This document shows, piece after piece, positions 15,713-25,211 of a stretch of DNA of 64,000 nucleotides. Source of the stretch: Fibrobacterota bacterium (GTDB lineage Bacteria > Fibrobacterota > Chitinivibrionia > Chitinivibrionales > Chitinispirillaceae); assembly GCA_023436145.1 (NCBI GenBank), contig JAEZKP010000007.1, positions 1-64,000 on the forward strand. Direction: 5' to 3'. Positions within the stretch are counted from its first letter, which is position 1; each line of letters opens with the position of its first letter. The position numbers and the translations under genes are program-made. The notes beneath the pieces were generated by a model that saw nothing but the letters and a program-made list of their open reading frames with translations, was not told the origin of the DNA and searched no databases.

Positions 15713-17755
15713 ATGAACCATATGCGCAATAAGAAGAGCCGGATGTCGTCTGTAATTTCTGTCTTTTTAACACTATCCATTTCTACAGCTATTGGACAGG
15801 ATATTACTTTGGAAGGCACTGACATGAGTCTGGAGGACCTGGTTAATATAAAGATAAAAGTTGCTTCAAAAAGCGAAGAGAGCATTTCTGATGCACCCGG
15901 GGTAATTTCAGTTATTACCCAGGATCAGCTGAAGCGCTTTGGCGGTACAACTCTCGGTGATGTCTTAAAAAGAGTACCGAGCCTTCTGGGTACCACCGTG
16001 TATATGACCGACCGGTCGGTTATTGCTTCCCGTGGTGATCAGGTGATGCCTTCATCAAGCCATATTCTCCTTCTGATTAATGGTAGACCAGTGAGAGAAG
16101 TTCTTGAAGGTGGTATTAAAAGTGAAATTTATGAATCTTTTCCGGTGACGGTTATCGAAAGGATCGAAGTTATCCGGGGACCCGGATCAGTGCTTTACGG
16201 ATCCCAGGCATTCTCAGCAGTTATAAATGTGGTCACCAAGAGCCCTGATTATAATAGTGTAACTGTCTCCGGAGCCCTCGGAAGGGATCTGTACAACCAT
16301 GTTTCTGCCAATTTAAATTATAAATTCGGTGATTTCGGGATGGTTTTTGCCGGACGGTATGCAGACAGAAGCGGCTGGCAGACTGGCTGGAAGGCACCCA
16401 ATCTGGTTGGTGGTATTGATAGTGTAGATGTTACCATTCCTGATTATGGCCCAGGACTGTATGGAGAACTTAGCTTTAAAGGTTTACGGTTGATGGGTTC
16501 GATAAATCAGTGGAGTACTCAATACTATGTGCCTGAATATCAAAAATATAAAGGCCTTCCCTTTTTCCCTTTTGGTGACGCCACCGGCCGTATAACCTGG
16601 GAAAAATATTTTGCAGATTTAGGATACGAACATAGTTTTAATGATTTCTACTCTTTCAGCTTTAATGTTACTGGTACTAAATCCAAGCTCCAGACACAGA
16701 TGTTCCCATGGACAGCCAGAGATGCATACGAAATCATTGTGGAAGAAACCAACCACTTCAAACCAATTGAAAATTTCAATATCTTATTTGGCGGAGTTTT
16801 TGGGTACATGACTGGTGAAGAAATCGATAATTTAAACGATCGGAAAGTTAACGAAGGACATGAACAAATTAACTTTTCCGGTTATCTCCAACTGGATTAC
16901 CGCTTGAGTTGGTGTAAAGCCATTGGAGGTATTCAACTAAATAAGGTAAAAGATTTCGATGTGGACTTCAACCCCAGAGCAGGGTTGATTTTTTATCCTT
17001 TTGAAAATGTGAATGTCAAAACTCTTTATAGTACAGCCTATCGTGCACCCAGTTTAGATGAGTTGTACCTGAAACATGAAACTATGCGTGGACATATGGT
17101 TGATCGTGAACCGGAAGATTTAGATCAGAAAAAGGACCTCGCACCGGAGAAAGTCAATACATTTGATATTGGGGTGAACTATCAGGATAGTACTGTTCAA
17201 TTTGGATTAAACGGTTTCTACAGTAAGATGGATAATCTCATAATTCAGGACCGTACAGAACGCTTTATAACCCCAACATGGGCTAATCTCGGTAAGGTTA
17301 CGATTTTCGGCTTAGAATGTGAAGGAAAATACTATATTACAAAAGAATGGATGATTGAAGGCTCGATGCTTTACCAGGAAAGTAAAGACAAACAGTACCA
17401 GGAAGGAAACGCTGCACCTCTTCCTACTTTCAGTGCAAAAGGAGGACTCAGTTATCAGGGATATGGCCTGACTGCAAGTGTATTCAATTCGTACTGGCAG
17501 GCGCTTGATGGTAAATTTACTTCAAAGCTTAACAAATCTACTGGCAGTTTCAACATGCTGAATTTAAACTGTTCCTATAATTTCAACTATCTGATAAAAT
17601 CCAAATTTTTAAAAGATCTTTCGATCACCTTTGCTGCAGAAAATCTTCTGGATGAGCAAGTCTGGTTACCTGCATGGGGGCTTTTGGATCTTAGCGCCAG
17701 AATTCCTTATAATGAGGGAAGAACTCTTTATGGGGGGTTCAAATTCACATTTTAA
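15713..17755 (+). CDS. TonB-dependent outer-membrane receptor
   Basis: This 680-residue protein is a TonB-dependent receptor. A signal peptide occupies about residues 1-28. The plug domain (about 45-165) has DAPGVISVITQDQLKRFGG, LGDVLKRVPSL, and the closing RIEVIRGPGSVLYGSQAFSA motif. The rest is a beta-barrel ending in an aromatic strand, TLYGGFKFTF, with a final Phe as in outer-membrane porins and receptors. Such proteins import siderophores, cobalamin, metals or glycans using TonB-ExbBD energy. The three genes that follow encode exported proteins with periplasmic-binding folds, so the ligand may be handed to them. No substrate can be assigned from sequence, and no TonB gene is in the window. 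Confidence 0.93.
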   Translation: MNHMRNKKSRMSSVISVFLTLSISTAIGQDITLEGTDMSLEDLVNIKIKVASKSEESISDAPGVISVITQDQLKRFGGTTLGDVLKRVPSLLGTTVYMTDRSVIASRGDQVMPSSSHILLLINGRPVREVLEGGIKSEIYESFPVTVIERIEVIRGPGSVLYGSQAFSAVINVVTKSPDYNSVTVSGALGRDLYNHVSANLNYKFGDFGMVFAGRYADRSGWQTGWKAPNLVGGIDSVDVTIPDYGPGLYGELSFKGLRLMGSINQWSTQYYVPEYQKYKGLPFFPFGDATGRITWEKYFADLGYEHSFNDFYSFSFNVTGTKSKLQTQMFPWTARDAYEIIVEETNHFKPIENFNILFGGVFGYMTGEEIDNLNDRKVNEGHEQINFSGYLQLDYRLSWCKAIGGIQLNKVKDFDVDFNPRAGLIFYPFENVNVKTLYSTAYRAPSLDELYLKHETMRGHMVDREPEDLDQKKDLAPEKVNTFDIGVNYQDSTVQFGLNGFYSKMDNLIIQDRTERFITPTWANLGKVTIFGLECEGKYYITKEWMIEGSMLYQESKDKQYQEGNAAPLPTFSAKGGLSYQGYGLTASVFNSYWQALDGKFTSKLNKSTGSFNMLNLNCSYNFNYLIKSKFLKDLSITFAAENLLDEQVWLPAWGLLDLSARIPYNEGRTLYGGFKFTF

Positions 17756-17858
17756 GAAAAACTTTGATTACATCTGTTTCTGGCTATGCTGAAAACTTCT
17801 GTGGCTGAGCCTTCAGAAGCTGTTTCATATGATTTTACTGGTGAAAAGGGCAATAAGT

Positions 17859-18842
17859 ATGAAATGTTTATTTTTCATTCTTTTAATTTTTAATTGCTTT
17901 GTGATTGCACAGGACTCTGATTTCCTGAATTCTGAATTAGAACAGATTGTCATTTTTACCACAAAAGGGGGTATTTTTGACCAGGCCAGAAATGGACTTG
18001 TAAATGAGATACGTGATGACTTCTCTGTCTCTGTTTTAGAGATAAATGAGAATACTTCTATTGAAAGTATAGATTCTGTTATCGATGGTTATAATCTGCC
18101 CAAAGCGGTAGTTCTCATAGGGAATAATGCAATCCGTTCTTACATTAAATATTCACATCAATTTAAGCAGAAAACAGAGTCTATACAGGTAGTGACAATT
18201 CTGGCACTGGATGTACAGAGGGCTGTCTCCGGTATCGAAAATGTTAATGCTGTGGCTTATGAAACCCCAATGCTTACTGCAATTATGAATTTCAGGAGAG
18301 TTTTCAACCAACCTGTCAATAAAGTAGGGGTTGTTTTCCGTAAACCACTAAAGGATTTTGTGGAAAAACATACCCTTTATTGTGCCAAAGAAAAAATTAT
18401 CGTAAATGGAATCGAAATCAGCGATGATACTGCAAAAATCCAATATGACCTCGCCAGTGCATTACAAAGTCTGACAAAAAACGAAAAGGTTGATGCACTC
18501 TGGATTCCTAACGACAACGTACTGCTTAAACCTGACTTACTTGGTAATGTATGGCTTCCAGCCCTTAAAAAAAAGAAGATCCCACTTATTGTAGGCGTTG
18601 AAGCGCTGGTTAATCCTGAGTTGAATTTCGGTACGTTTGCGGTTATCCCTGATCCGGTAGCTCTGGGCGAACAGGCTGCAGAAATCATATTCAATCTGAA
18701 AACAGATGATTGGCAACATAGCGGGATTTCAGTGCATCCTGCTATATCTATCTACTCTGTTTTAAATATTAAAAAAGCATATGAGATTGCAGCTAAAGAA
18801 GACTTTAAAACTTATGAAGTATCAAAATTACTGAAAAAATGA
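17859..18842 (+). CDS. Exported ABC-type substrate-binding protein (ABC_sub_bind family)
   Basis: This 327-residue protein has a clear signal peptide (MKCLFFILLIFNCFVIA) and then two alpha/beta lobes typical of type I periplasmic-binding folds. Phrases such as NLPKAVVLIGNNAIRSYI, NVNAVAYETPMLTAIMNFRR and VEKVDALWIPNDNVLL-like segments match PF04392 proteins. The ATG at 17859 was chosen over 17829 because AAAGGG lies eight bases before it and the signal peptide begins there. No permease or ATPase is nearby. The gene follows the TonB-dependent receptor by about 100 bp and precedes another exported binding-like protein, so it may receive or sense the receptor's ligand. Confidence 0.8.
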   Translation: MKCLFFILLIFNCFVIAQDSDFLNSELEQIVIFTTKGGIFDQARNGLVNEIRDDFSVSVLEINENTSIESIDSVIDGYNLPKAVVLIGNNAIRSYIKYSHQFKQKTESIQVVTILALDVQRAVSGIENVNAVAYETPMLTAIMNFRRVFNQPVNKVGVVFRKPLKDFVEKHTLYCAKEKIIVNGIEISDDTAKIQYDLASALQSLTKNEKVDALWIPNDNVLLKPDLLGNVWLPALKKKKIPLIVGVEALVNPELNFGTFAVIPDPVALGEQAAEIIFNLKTDDWQHSGISVHPAISIYSVLNIKKAYEIAAKEDFKTYEVSKLLKK

Positions 18843-18893
18843 AGATCTTAAACATAGATCTCTAAACAATAATTATCAAATCACATTGCAGAA

Positions 18894-19607
18894 ATGAAAG
18901 CTATTATTGTGAATAGAAAAATCCTCACATTTCTGTTTTTATTGGTGTTTTGGGTTCTACATGTTCCCGCTCTGGAAAAAATTTATGTGTTTTTCCCATC
19001 TGCTGTTAACTCTCAGTCAATGCAGAACATAATGACTGAACAGATGAAAGAAGCGAATATTATCGTTTTTGGAAGATATAATGAATTCATGGCCAGAATC
19101 AAATCAGAACCTCCGGATGCGGTAATAACCAAAACAATGCTCATTAAAGATCAACTAAACGATTTTGAAATTTTGCTCAATGGTGAACGGAATGGTAAAA
19201 CGGTTGAGAACTATGTGATATTGTCAACCGAAGGGTTCGATGTTGATTCTGTAAGCGCGGAAACAGTTATAGGAGTTATTGATGTTCTGGGAAGAAACGC
19301 CATGGGCTCCTTCTCAAAACAATTCTTCCCGGTTGAGCCAAAATTAAAAAGAGTTTCCAAACTTGAGGATTTACTTTCTTTGTTATCCTTTGATCTGATT
19401 GCCGGAATCATGGTTGAAGATGGGTTTACGGAATATTTTAAATCTATCTCTAAATTGCAGTTTAATATTACTCCTCTTAATGGCACAAACACCGGTATTG
19501 TTGCTTTAGCTGTAAAAAAGGGGAACAAGGCAGAAAAGACTGTTCTTTGTTTAAAAAAGAATGATAAGAAAATTTGCGATCTATTTCAGATAGAAAAGTG
19601 GAAATAA
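18894..19607 (+). CDS. Exported PhnD/type II periplasmic-binding-like protein
   Basis: This 237-residue protein has an N-terminal signal anchor (about 7-25) and a single-domain-sized binding fold. Segments such as RIKSEPPDAVITKTMLI and SFDLIAGIMVEDGFTEYFKS resemble the phosphonate/phosphite-binding (PhnD) type, in which a ligand cleft lies between two lobes. The call is by pattern only. It lies 50 bp after the ABC_sub_bind gene and is probably co-transcribed with the receptor. The last 155 bases of the gene and the following intergenic region are duplicated in tandem at 19714-19974. Confidence 0.6.
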   Translation: MKAIIVNRKILTFLFLLVFWVLHVPALEKIYVFFPSAVNSQSMQNIMTEQMKEANIIVFGRYNEFMARIKSEPPDAVITKTMLIKDQLNDFEILLNGERNGKTVENYVILSTEGFDVDSVSAETVIGVIDVLGRNAMGSFSKQFFPVEPKLKRVSKLEDLLSLLSFDLIAGIMVEDGFTEYFKSISKLQFNITPLNGTNTGIVALAVKKGNKAEKTVLCLKKNDKKICDLFQIEKWK

Positions 19608-19713
19608 TCTGAAAGCAAATTATTTACAAAAAAATAGATGCAAGTTGTTCTAATATCCTTTTTTCAAATCTGACATTATTCATTTCGATTCAAAGCTTGT
19701 CTGAATTTCATCA
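19452..19713 (+). repeat. Tandem duplication, copy 1
   Basis: First unit of a direct repeat of about 261 bp (offset 261). It contains the intact 3' end of the PhnD-like gene, the intergenic space, and a vestigial copy of the last codons of the minus-strand gene (TCAAAGCTTGTCTGAATTTC at 19690-19709). Small substitutions and indels separate it from copy 2, so the duplication is not recent. Confidence 0.85.
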
Positions 19714-19974
19714 AATTACAGTTTAATATTACTCCTCTTAATAGAGCAAACACCGGTATTGTCGCTTTAGCTGTAAAAAAGGGAGCAGGGCAGAAAAGAC
19801 TGTTCTTTATCTAAAAAAGAATGATAAGAAAAATTGCGATTTGTTTCAGATAGAAAAGTTGAAATAAACTGAAAGCAAATCATTTACAAAAATAGATGCA
19901 GTTGTTCTGATACTCTTATTATTCTCAAATCGAATATTATTTATATCGGTTCAAAGCTTGTCTGAATTTCATCA
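19714..19974 (+). repeat. Tandem duplication, copy 2
   Basis: Second unit of the repeat. It contains a decayed 3' fragment of the PhnD-like gene (frame broken by a two-base loss near 19785) and the intact 3' end of the minus-strand gene (stop at 19941-19943). The duplication therefore arose across the convergent junction and left one good end of each gene. Confidence 0.85.
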
Positions 19975-22349
19975 TCCAGTTTAGCTCTTTCCATCAGAAC
20001 TGCCAAAGTATCCAGCTGCATTTGTTGAGTGGTTGGTTTTTTGTCAGGAAGAAACTGGAATCTGCCGTGTTTCATGGAAAGTATCTCAAAAACCGCTTCT
20101 TCTGCAGTCAGTTTATCAGTAACAGCAAATGTTATGGAACCTTCTTCAAAAAAGATAAGTCCTAATGGGCGATGATTTTCCACCAGAAGGCAACCGGTTT
20201 TTTTATTGGTATCCATCATCTGGAAAATTTCTGAAAGTGTTTCTTCTGTTATTTTACCTTCAAGACATGATTTCGATTCATCGTTGTTATGTTGGGAAGT
20301 ATTGGGCTTGATCTTAATCATTGATAGTACTGAATTCAGATCGGAAATAGTCAGATTTTTGCCGAAAAAGAAGGTCCGGTCATCGAAATAGTCGCTCTTT
20401 TTTATACTGGAAGGTGTTGGAACATTGTAATAGATCAGAAGGAAATCTGCTGTTAACATTTTAAATCTCAATATATCATTCATTTTTTCCTGAATATCAG
20501 TATCTAATTTCCAGTCCACACAGATTATTTCAGGTATATTCAAATGAAGAAAAGCACTGGCCTGATTCAGGTTCTTTGAGTTTATGATTTGAAAGCCGTA
20601 ATTTCTGAGGTATTTATATAAAGAAATGCTGTTATTGTTAATGTTAGAATATTTTATCATTTTGTTATGTCTTGAGATCAGAAGACAACTAATCCCGTTT
20701 AGTTTGTACTTCCTTGGCTTCTGAAAAATAACCGCAAGAAAAAGAATCAGCGAAGCAATGATGATGATACCTATGGTCATAATCAGATTAGTGGCAGATA
20801 TAGCTGAAAAGTAGCTTTTCTCAGAATATTTTTCCGCTTCTGTTTTGGAAACAAAACCTAAAGTCCCGGAGAAATCTACGCAATACCAGAGACTATCCTC
20901 TGATTTAACTTTCAAGATATCCCCTTTTTTAACTCCTCCAATTACTGGAAAATCAGAAGCAAGACTCTGGTACACATTTGCGGTATCTGTGGTTATTGTG
21001 ATGTCAAAATTAGCAGTAGCAAACTGTGTAACAGGAGCTTCGACAGGAGGATTATCCTGGAGATCGGCATCCGATGGTGGTGCCTTGGGTATATTTTTTG
21101 TAATTTTTGAGGATTCCGGTTTTTCCTTTTTATGTTTGTCCTCAGGTTTGGTCTTGGCTGCATTCTCTGACTTTTTGGGTGTATTTTCTGACTTTTTAGT
21201 TGAATTCTCTGACTTTTTAGGATTAATGTTAGTGGCTACGCTTACAATCGCTTTTTCTTTAGCAGTTTCTTTGACTTCTGTTACAACAGCAGTTTCAGAT
21301 GGCACGGGTACAGTGCTGGCCTGTTCCACAATAACAGGAGCTGGTTCCTTTGGCTTTTCGGCTACCATTACAGGTTCAGCTGCTGCTTTTGGGGGTGGGG
21401 AAGTTCTCTTAGGATGATAGGAGGCAACCAGTTTATTTTGTAACAGATTTTGTCTGCTGATTGATCCATTTTCATTCCGGTAATAATAAATTGATTTATC
21501 TGTATAAACGCTTTTATGAATCAAATTCCAGTTATCTGCTTGCGCTTCATTTATTACCGAAGCAACAACTTTCCCGATTTCTGAATAATGTGGTTGAATA
21601 GCAAAAGAGCCAATTCTTGGTTCGAGCTCATAAAAGAAGTCAGATGGTACAGCGACAGGGATGCTCAATGGCTCAAGCAAAGATACCCAGGTGGTGTTTA
21701 TGTTCTGATTATTTATTACCGCGTCATCATTAAGAATGATCATGAAATCGATCTTGTAATGATCAATAAAATTTTTGACTATGGATTTTATACTGTTTTC
21801 CGGATCAGAAATGATCACCGGTTTAGCGTGAAGATTAACTCCCAGATGCGATGCTTCATCCTGAAATGATTGCACCAGTCCACCACTGGATTTTGAAGAA
21901 AAAACGACTCCGATGTTGAGCGGCTTTTTTCCGGTAAGGTGAGCAAACCGGTTAACATATTGTTCCAGTTTTGTTTCATAAGTTATGATACAGCTGTTTG
22001 GATTGTTATCCATTTCCATGCCGGAAAAATCATTCTCTAAAAGAATTGAGGGGATCTGATTCAGCTCATTATGCTTTTGTTGGATTTTTTTCCATATTCT
22101 TATTGCATCCATGTCCATGACCACCACCAGACCAGGGGAGTCGGTATTTATAGTGTTAACAATTTCAGCTTCATTTCTGGAATGAGTGGTTTTAATTGAA
22201 ATCGATTTACTAAGGCTGTTTTTGATGCCCATTTCCAGTTTTTTATATTGGGAACCTTTTGGCTGGATGATAAGGATACTGTTGGTCTGACTGTAAAGGG
22301 AAAGAGTTGCTAAGAGGATAAACAGGATAAAATTGTTAACTTTGTTCAT
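19941..22349 (-). CDS. Membrane-spanning binding-protein/SH3/PATAN (DUF4388) hybrid
   Basis: This 802-residue protein joins parts seldom seen together. A signal peptide (MNKVNNFILFILLATLSLYS) is followed by a periplasmic type I binding fold (about 25-310) like the ABC_sub_bind protein across the cluster. Next comes a Pro/Lys-rich linker with a KKSEN-type repeat (about 315-440), a bacterial SH3-like domain (about 460-515, ending LGFVSKTEAEKY), and one transmembrane helix (about 525-550). The cytoplasmic part has a degenerate receiver-like domain and a C-terminal DUF4388/PATAN domain (LEGKITEETLSEIFQMM ... KTGCLLVENHRP). The architecture suggests transmembrane signalling from a periplasmic ligand. 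The start at 22349 was chosen for the signal peptide and GGAAG upstream; 22403 is the alternative. Confidence 0.75.
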   Translation of the reverse strand: MNKVNNFILFILLATLSLYSQTNSILIIQPKGSQYKKLEMGIKNSLSKSISIKTTHSRNEAEIVNTINTDSPGLVVVMDMDAIRIWKKIQQKHNELNQIPSILLENDFSGMEMDNNPNSCIITYETKLEQYVNRFAHLTGKKPLNIGVVFSSKSSGGLVQSFQDEASHLGVNLHAKPVIISDPENSIKSIVKNFIDHYKIDFMIILNDDAVINNQNINTTWVSLLEPLSIPVAVPSDFFYELEPRIGSFAIQPHYSEIGKVVASVINEAQADNWNLIHKSVYTDKSIYYYRNENGSISRQNLLQNKLVASYHPKRTSPPPKAAAEPVMVAEKPKEPAPVIVEQASTVPVPSETAVVTEVKETAKEKAIVSVATNINPKKSENSTKKSENTPKKSENAAKTKPEDKHKKEKPESSKITKNIPKAPPSDADLQDNPPVEAPVTQFATANFDITITTDTANVYQSLASDFPVIGGVKKGDILKVKSEDSLWYCVDFSGTLGFVSKTEAEKYSEKSYFSAISATNLIMTIGIIIIASLILFLAVIFQKPRKYKLNGISCLLISRHNKMIKYSNINNNSISLYKYLRNYGFQIINSKNLNQASAFLHLNIPEIICVDWKLDTDIQEKMNDILRFKMLTADFLLIYYNVPTPSSIKKSDYFDDRTFFFGKNLTISDLNSVLSMIKIKPNTSQHNNDESKSCLEGKITEETLSEIFQMMDTNKKTGCLLVENHRPLGLIFFEEGSITFAVTDKLTAEEAVFEILSMKHGRFQFLPDKKPTTQQMQLDTLAVLMERAKLDDEIQTSFEPI

Positions 22350-22764
22350 ATCTGTGCTTCCATTCCATAGGTAAATGCTGAACTTCTCTTTTACCTGCTG
22401 CATTTTAAAATCACTCTACAACATGGAAATAAAAATAGGTGAGTTGAAGGATAAAAAGCAATAATCAGAAGCAGAAAACGTCAATTTTTCCGGTTATTGT
22501 TCAAAAATAAAGCTGAACTGCTGACTCAGTGCTAATGGTCAAAGAAGAGAACGACTCTGGAGTTGCAATATGACTTCAGTGGTTTCCAGTGCGTGGTAAA
22601 GAGTTTTAATAGGGTATTACAGAAAATCGATAGTTAATTGACGATACTAAATAATGAAATGAATGCGGAGTTCTGTATTCAAACATACACCCCACAATCC
22701 AGTTTCCCTTCCGCTCCCATTCAAATTGTATATTTCCTGTTATCTTCAAGGTGGTAATTCAATA
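22350..22764 (+). other. Divergent intergenic region
   Basis: About 415 bp between the PATAN hybrid gene and the transporter gene. A longer in-frame extension of the transporter frame back to 22663 exists but lacks a ribosome binding site and a membrane-like composition. Nothing else recognisable was seen. Confidence 0.4.
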
Positions 22765-23661
22765 ATGTGGCTTTTTTTGAGTCTTTTATCGGCTTTTTTC
22801 CTTGGTTTGTATGATGTTGCAAAAAAGGGAGCAGTAAACAGTAACGCGGTTTTCCCGGTACTTTTTTTCTCAACATTTTCTGGTGTAGTATGTGCGTTAC
22901 CAGCAGTCATCTTGTCTGAATTAGAACCCTCAATGGCTCAGAAGTTTCATTTTTTCGTTCCACGCATGCCTCTCTCAGTGCATTTGCTTATTGTGGCTAA
23001 ATCTTTAATTGTTGGCACCTCCTGGGTTCTTTCCTATTTCGGTTTGAAAAATCTTCCAATTACTGTGGCATCTCCTCTGCGGGCAACTGCGCCGTTTTTT
23101 ACTGTCCTGGGTGCAATAACCCTTTTTGGTGAGCGACCATCTATCAATCAGTGGATTGGTATCATTCTGATCCTGGCAGCTTATATCCTTTACTCAAAAT
23201 CCTCCAGACAGAATAGAGAAAATCCGGCTCGGATCATCTGGATCGTTTTTATGATACTTTCTGCAATAACCGGGGCAATCAGCTCGGGATTTGACAAATA
23301 CCTTTTGCAGATCAGAGCTGTTCCTCCACTTTTTGTTCTTTTCTGGTTTCTATTTTATTTGTCTGTTATTTATGGGTTGGTAGTTCTTATATTCTGGTAT
23401 CCGAAGCGAGCAGATACTACTCCATTCAAGTTCCGCAGTGCCATCTTCTTTGTAGGTGCGTTACTTGTTCTGGCGGATATGGCCTATATGACAGCACTTT
23501 CTGATCAACAGGCTAAACTTGCACTTGTGTCATCGATACGAAGAACAAATGTACTCATATCCTTCATTGGTGGTTTTATTCTGTTTAAAGAGGGCAATAT
23601 CAGGAATAAACTTCTACCGTTTACCGGAATTATCGCCGGGCTGTTACTGATTATGATGTGA
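22765..23661 (+). CDS. DMT-superfamily (EamA) transporter
   Basis: This 298-residue inner-membrane protein has about ten hydrophobic helices in two homologous halves, as in EamA/drug-metabolite transporters. The first half starts WLFLSLLSAFFLGLYDVAKKGAV and includes VASPLRATAPFFTVLGAITL plus FGERPSINQWIGIILILAAY, the typical end of an EamA repeat. The second half ends with VSSIRRTNVLISFIGGFILF and FKEGNIRNKLLPFTGIIAG. ATG 22765 is preceded by AAGGTGG, and the first helix begins at once, so it is preferred over 22663. The substrate is unknown. It converges with the histidine kinase gene. Confidence 0.87.
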   Translation: MWLFLSLLSAFFLGLYDVAKKGAVNSNAVFPVLFFSTFSGVVCALPAVILSELEPSMAQKFHFFVPRMPLSVHLLIVAKSLIVGTSWVLSYFGLKNLPITVASPLRATAPFFTVLGAITLFGERPSINQWIGIILILAAYILYSKSSRQNRENPARIIWIVFMILSAITGAISSGFDKYLLQIRAVPPLFVLFWFLFYLSVIYGLVVLIFWYPKRADTTPFKFRSAIFFVGALLVLADMAYMTALSDQQAKLALVSSIRRTNVLISFIGGFILFKEGNIRNKLLPFTGIIAGLLLIMM

Positions 23662-23695
23662 AAAGATGGATGTTAAGCCTGAGTTTTTTAAGCTG

Positions 23696-24862
23696 TTAAT
23701 GATTGAAAGCGGGAAAAAGCATATTAAAAGTCGTTCCTTTACCTGGTTGCGTTTCCACGAATACCGCCCCCCTGTGACTCTGCATTATCCCGTAAACCGC
23801 GGCGAGGCCCATTCCTGTACCTTTCCCATCTTCTTTTGTGGTAAAGAAAGGTTCAAAAAGATGATTTAATACATTATCATCGATACCGGTTCCTGTGTCT
23901 GAAACCGCAAGTAAGGAATATAATCCATCTGAGCAATTGATGCGGTGATTATGGCAAAATTCAGTAGTTACCTGTAAAGGTCTGGTTGTGATAGTCAGTG
24001 TACCACCGTTTTTCATGGCATCCCGTGCATTGAGACACAAATTAAGAATCGCACTTTTAATCAGATCAGCTCCGCCCTGGAAAACCGGGAGTTTCGGATC
24101 AGCTACATGATCTATTGTGATTCCCTCCTTGATCAGGCTCGATAGCAGCGGAATTATCTCTTTAACCAAAGTATTCAGATCGACTGGTTGAGTGGTGAAT
24201 TTCTTTTTACGGGCGAAAGTGAGTAGCTGTGAAGTCATCTCTGCAGCGGTTTTTGCTGCATTTTCGATGCTTTTGGCATATTTGCATGCAGGGGTATCGG
24301 TGTCAAGTGTATCCACCAGCATCATACTGTAACCAAGGATTATATTCAGAAAATTATTGAAATCATGGGCAATAGTTCCTGACAAATGACCGATGATTTC
24401 CATTTTTCTGGCTTGGAAAAGAAGTTCATTTGCTTTTTGCAGTTCATTGCTGCGCTCTTCCACCCGCTTTTCAAGCTCATTTTGAAGTTGCCGAAAAGAG
24501 TATTCAACTTGTTTACGTCTCTCGATCTCTTCACGGAGGTTTGAAGCAAGCCTGCCGAAGTATCCAAGCAGAAATGAAATGCCAATATGAACAGAGAGGC
24601 TTATTAATGCAGATGAATATGTATTTAAAAATTCCGGTGCAAAATAATGAAATGCTAATCCATTACACAGGTGGTTGAGAACTGTTAAAAGAAGCCCTGC
24701 AGTTGTACCTTTTTGCCAGGCGATATAACTTACTAAGATTATTCCGAATATGGGTGCGGCCATTAACTGAACAAACTGTAGAAGCACACATAGCGAGACC
24801 AGATAAGCGGCTGACAACAAAAAAACTAAAATAATGGTCCATTTTGATAGATGCCATTTCAT
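23696..24862 (-). CDS. Orphan membrane sensor histidine kinase
   Basis: This 388-residue protein has three or four N-terminal transmembrane helices (about 8-110), a coiled-coil linker (ERRKQVEYSFRQLQNELEKR and on), and a kinase core. The H-box is GTIAHDFNNFLNIILGY, with the HDFNN form used by hybrid-type and NtrB-like kinases. The ATPase domain has the N-box LNLCLNARDAMKNGG, G1 DTGTGID and G2 GKGTGMGLAAVYG. No extracytoplasmic sensor domain is obvious, so signals may be sensed in the membrane. No response regulator gene is adjacent; the nearest receivers in the window are at 10080 and 47063. Confidence 0.9.
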   Translation of the reverse strand: MKWHLSKWTIILVFLLSAAYLVSLCVLLQFVQLMAAPIFGIILVSYIAWQKGTTAGLLLTVLNHLCNGLAFHYFAPEFLNTYSSALISLSVHIGISFLLGYFGRLASNLREEIERRKQVEYSFRQLQNELEKRVEERSNELQKANELLFQARKMEIIGHLSGTIAHDFNNFLNIILGYSMMLVDTLDTDTPACKYAKSIENAAKTAAEMTSQLLTFARKKKFTTQPVDLNTLVKEIIPLLSSLIKEGITIDHVADPKLPVFQGGADLIKSAILNLCLNARDAMKNGGTLTITTRPLQVTTEFCHNHRINCSDGLYSLLAVSDTGTGIDDNVLNHLFEPFFTTKEDGKGTGMGLAAVYGIMQSHRGAVFVETQPGKGTTFNMLFPAFNH

Positions 24863-25211
24863 CAGTTATTTGCCTGGAGGTGAGTTATTTTAAGAAACTG
24901 GTGTAGTATAATTTTAACTATCATGTGCTACTTCAAATATAACAGGAAATTGAAATTTTGTCCTTTAAAAAATCATAAAAAATATATCCTGGTTTCTGGT
25001 TACCCGAAAAGAATTGGGGCTAGTTTTAAGCACATTCATGGTTTTTAGTTATTTTCATATCAAAATCTTAGAACCGGCAACTGTATATAATCACTAAATA
25101 TGTATCTCTTTTCAGCAAAAATGAAGTTGGAGGGATCCGGCTGTTTTTATTTAGCTGTCGAAACATGTAACTCATTTAAATTTAAATAGTTATGAAGTAG
25201 AGTGTGATTTT
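24863..25211 (+). other. Intergenic region upstream of the GH8 gene
   Basis: About 350 bp, AT-rich, between divergent genes. A palindromic ATTTAAATTTAAAT lies near 25176 just before the GH8 start and could be a regulatory site. No gene and no confident promoter were found. Confidence 0.35.
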
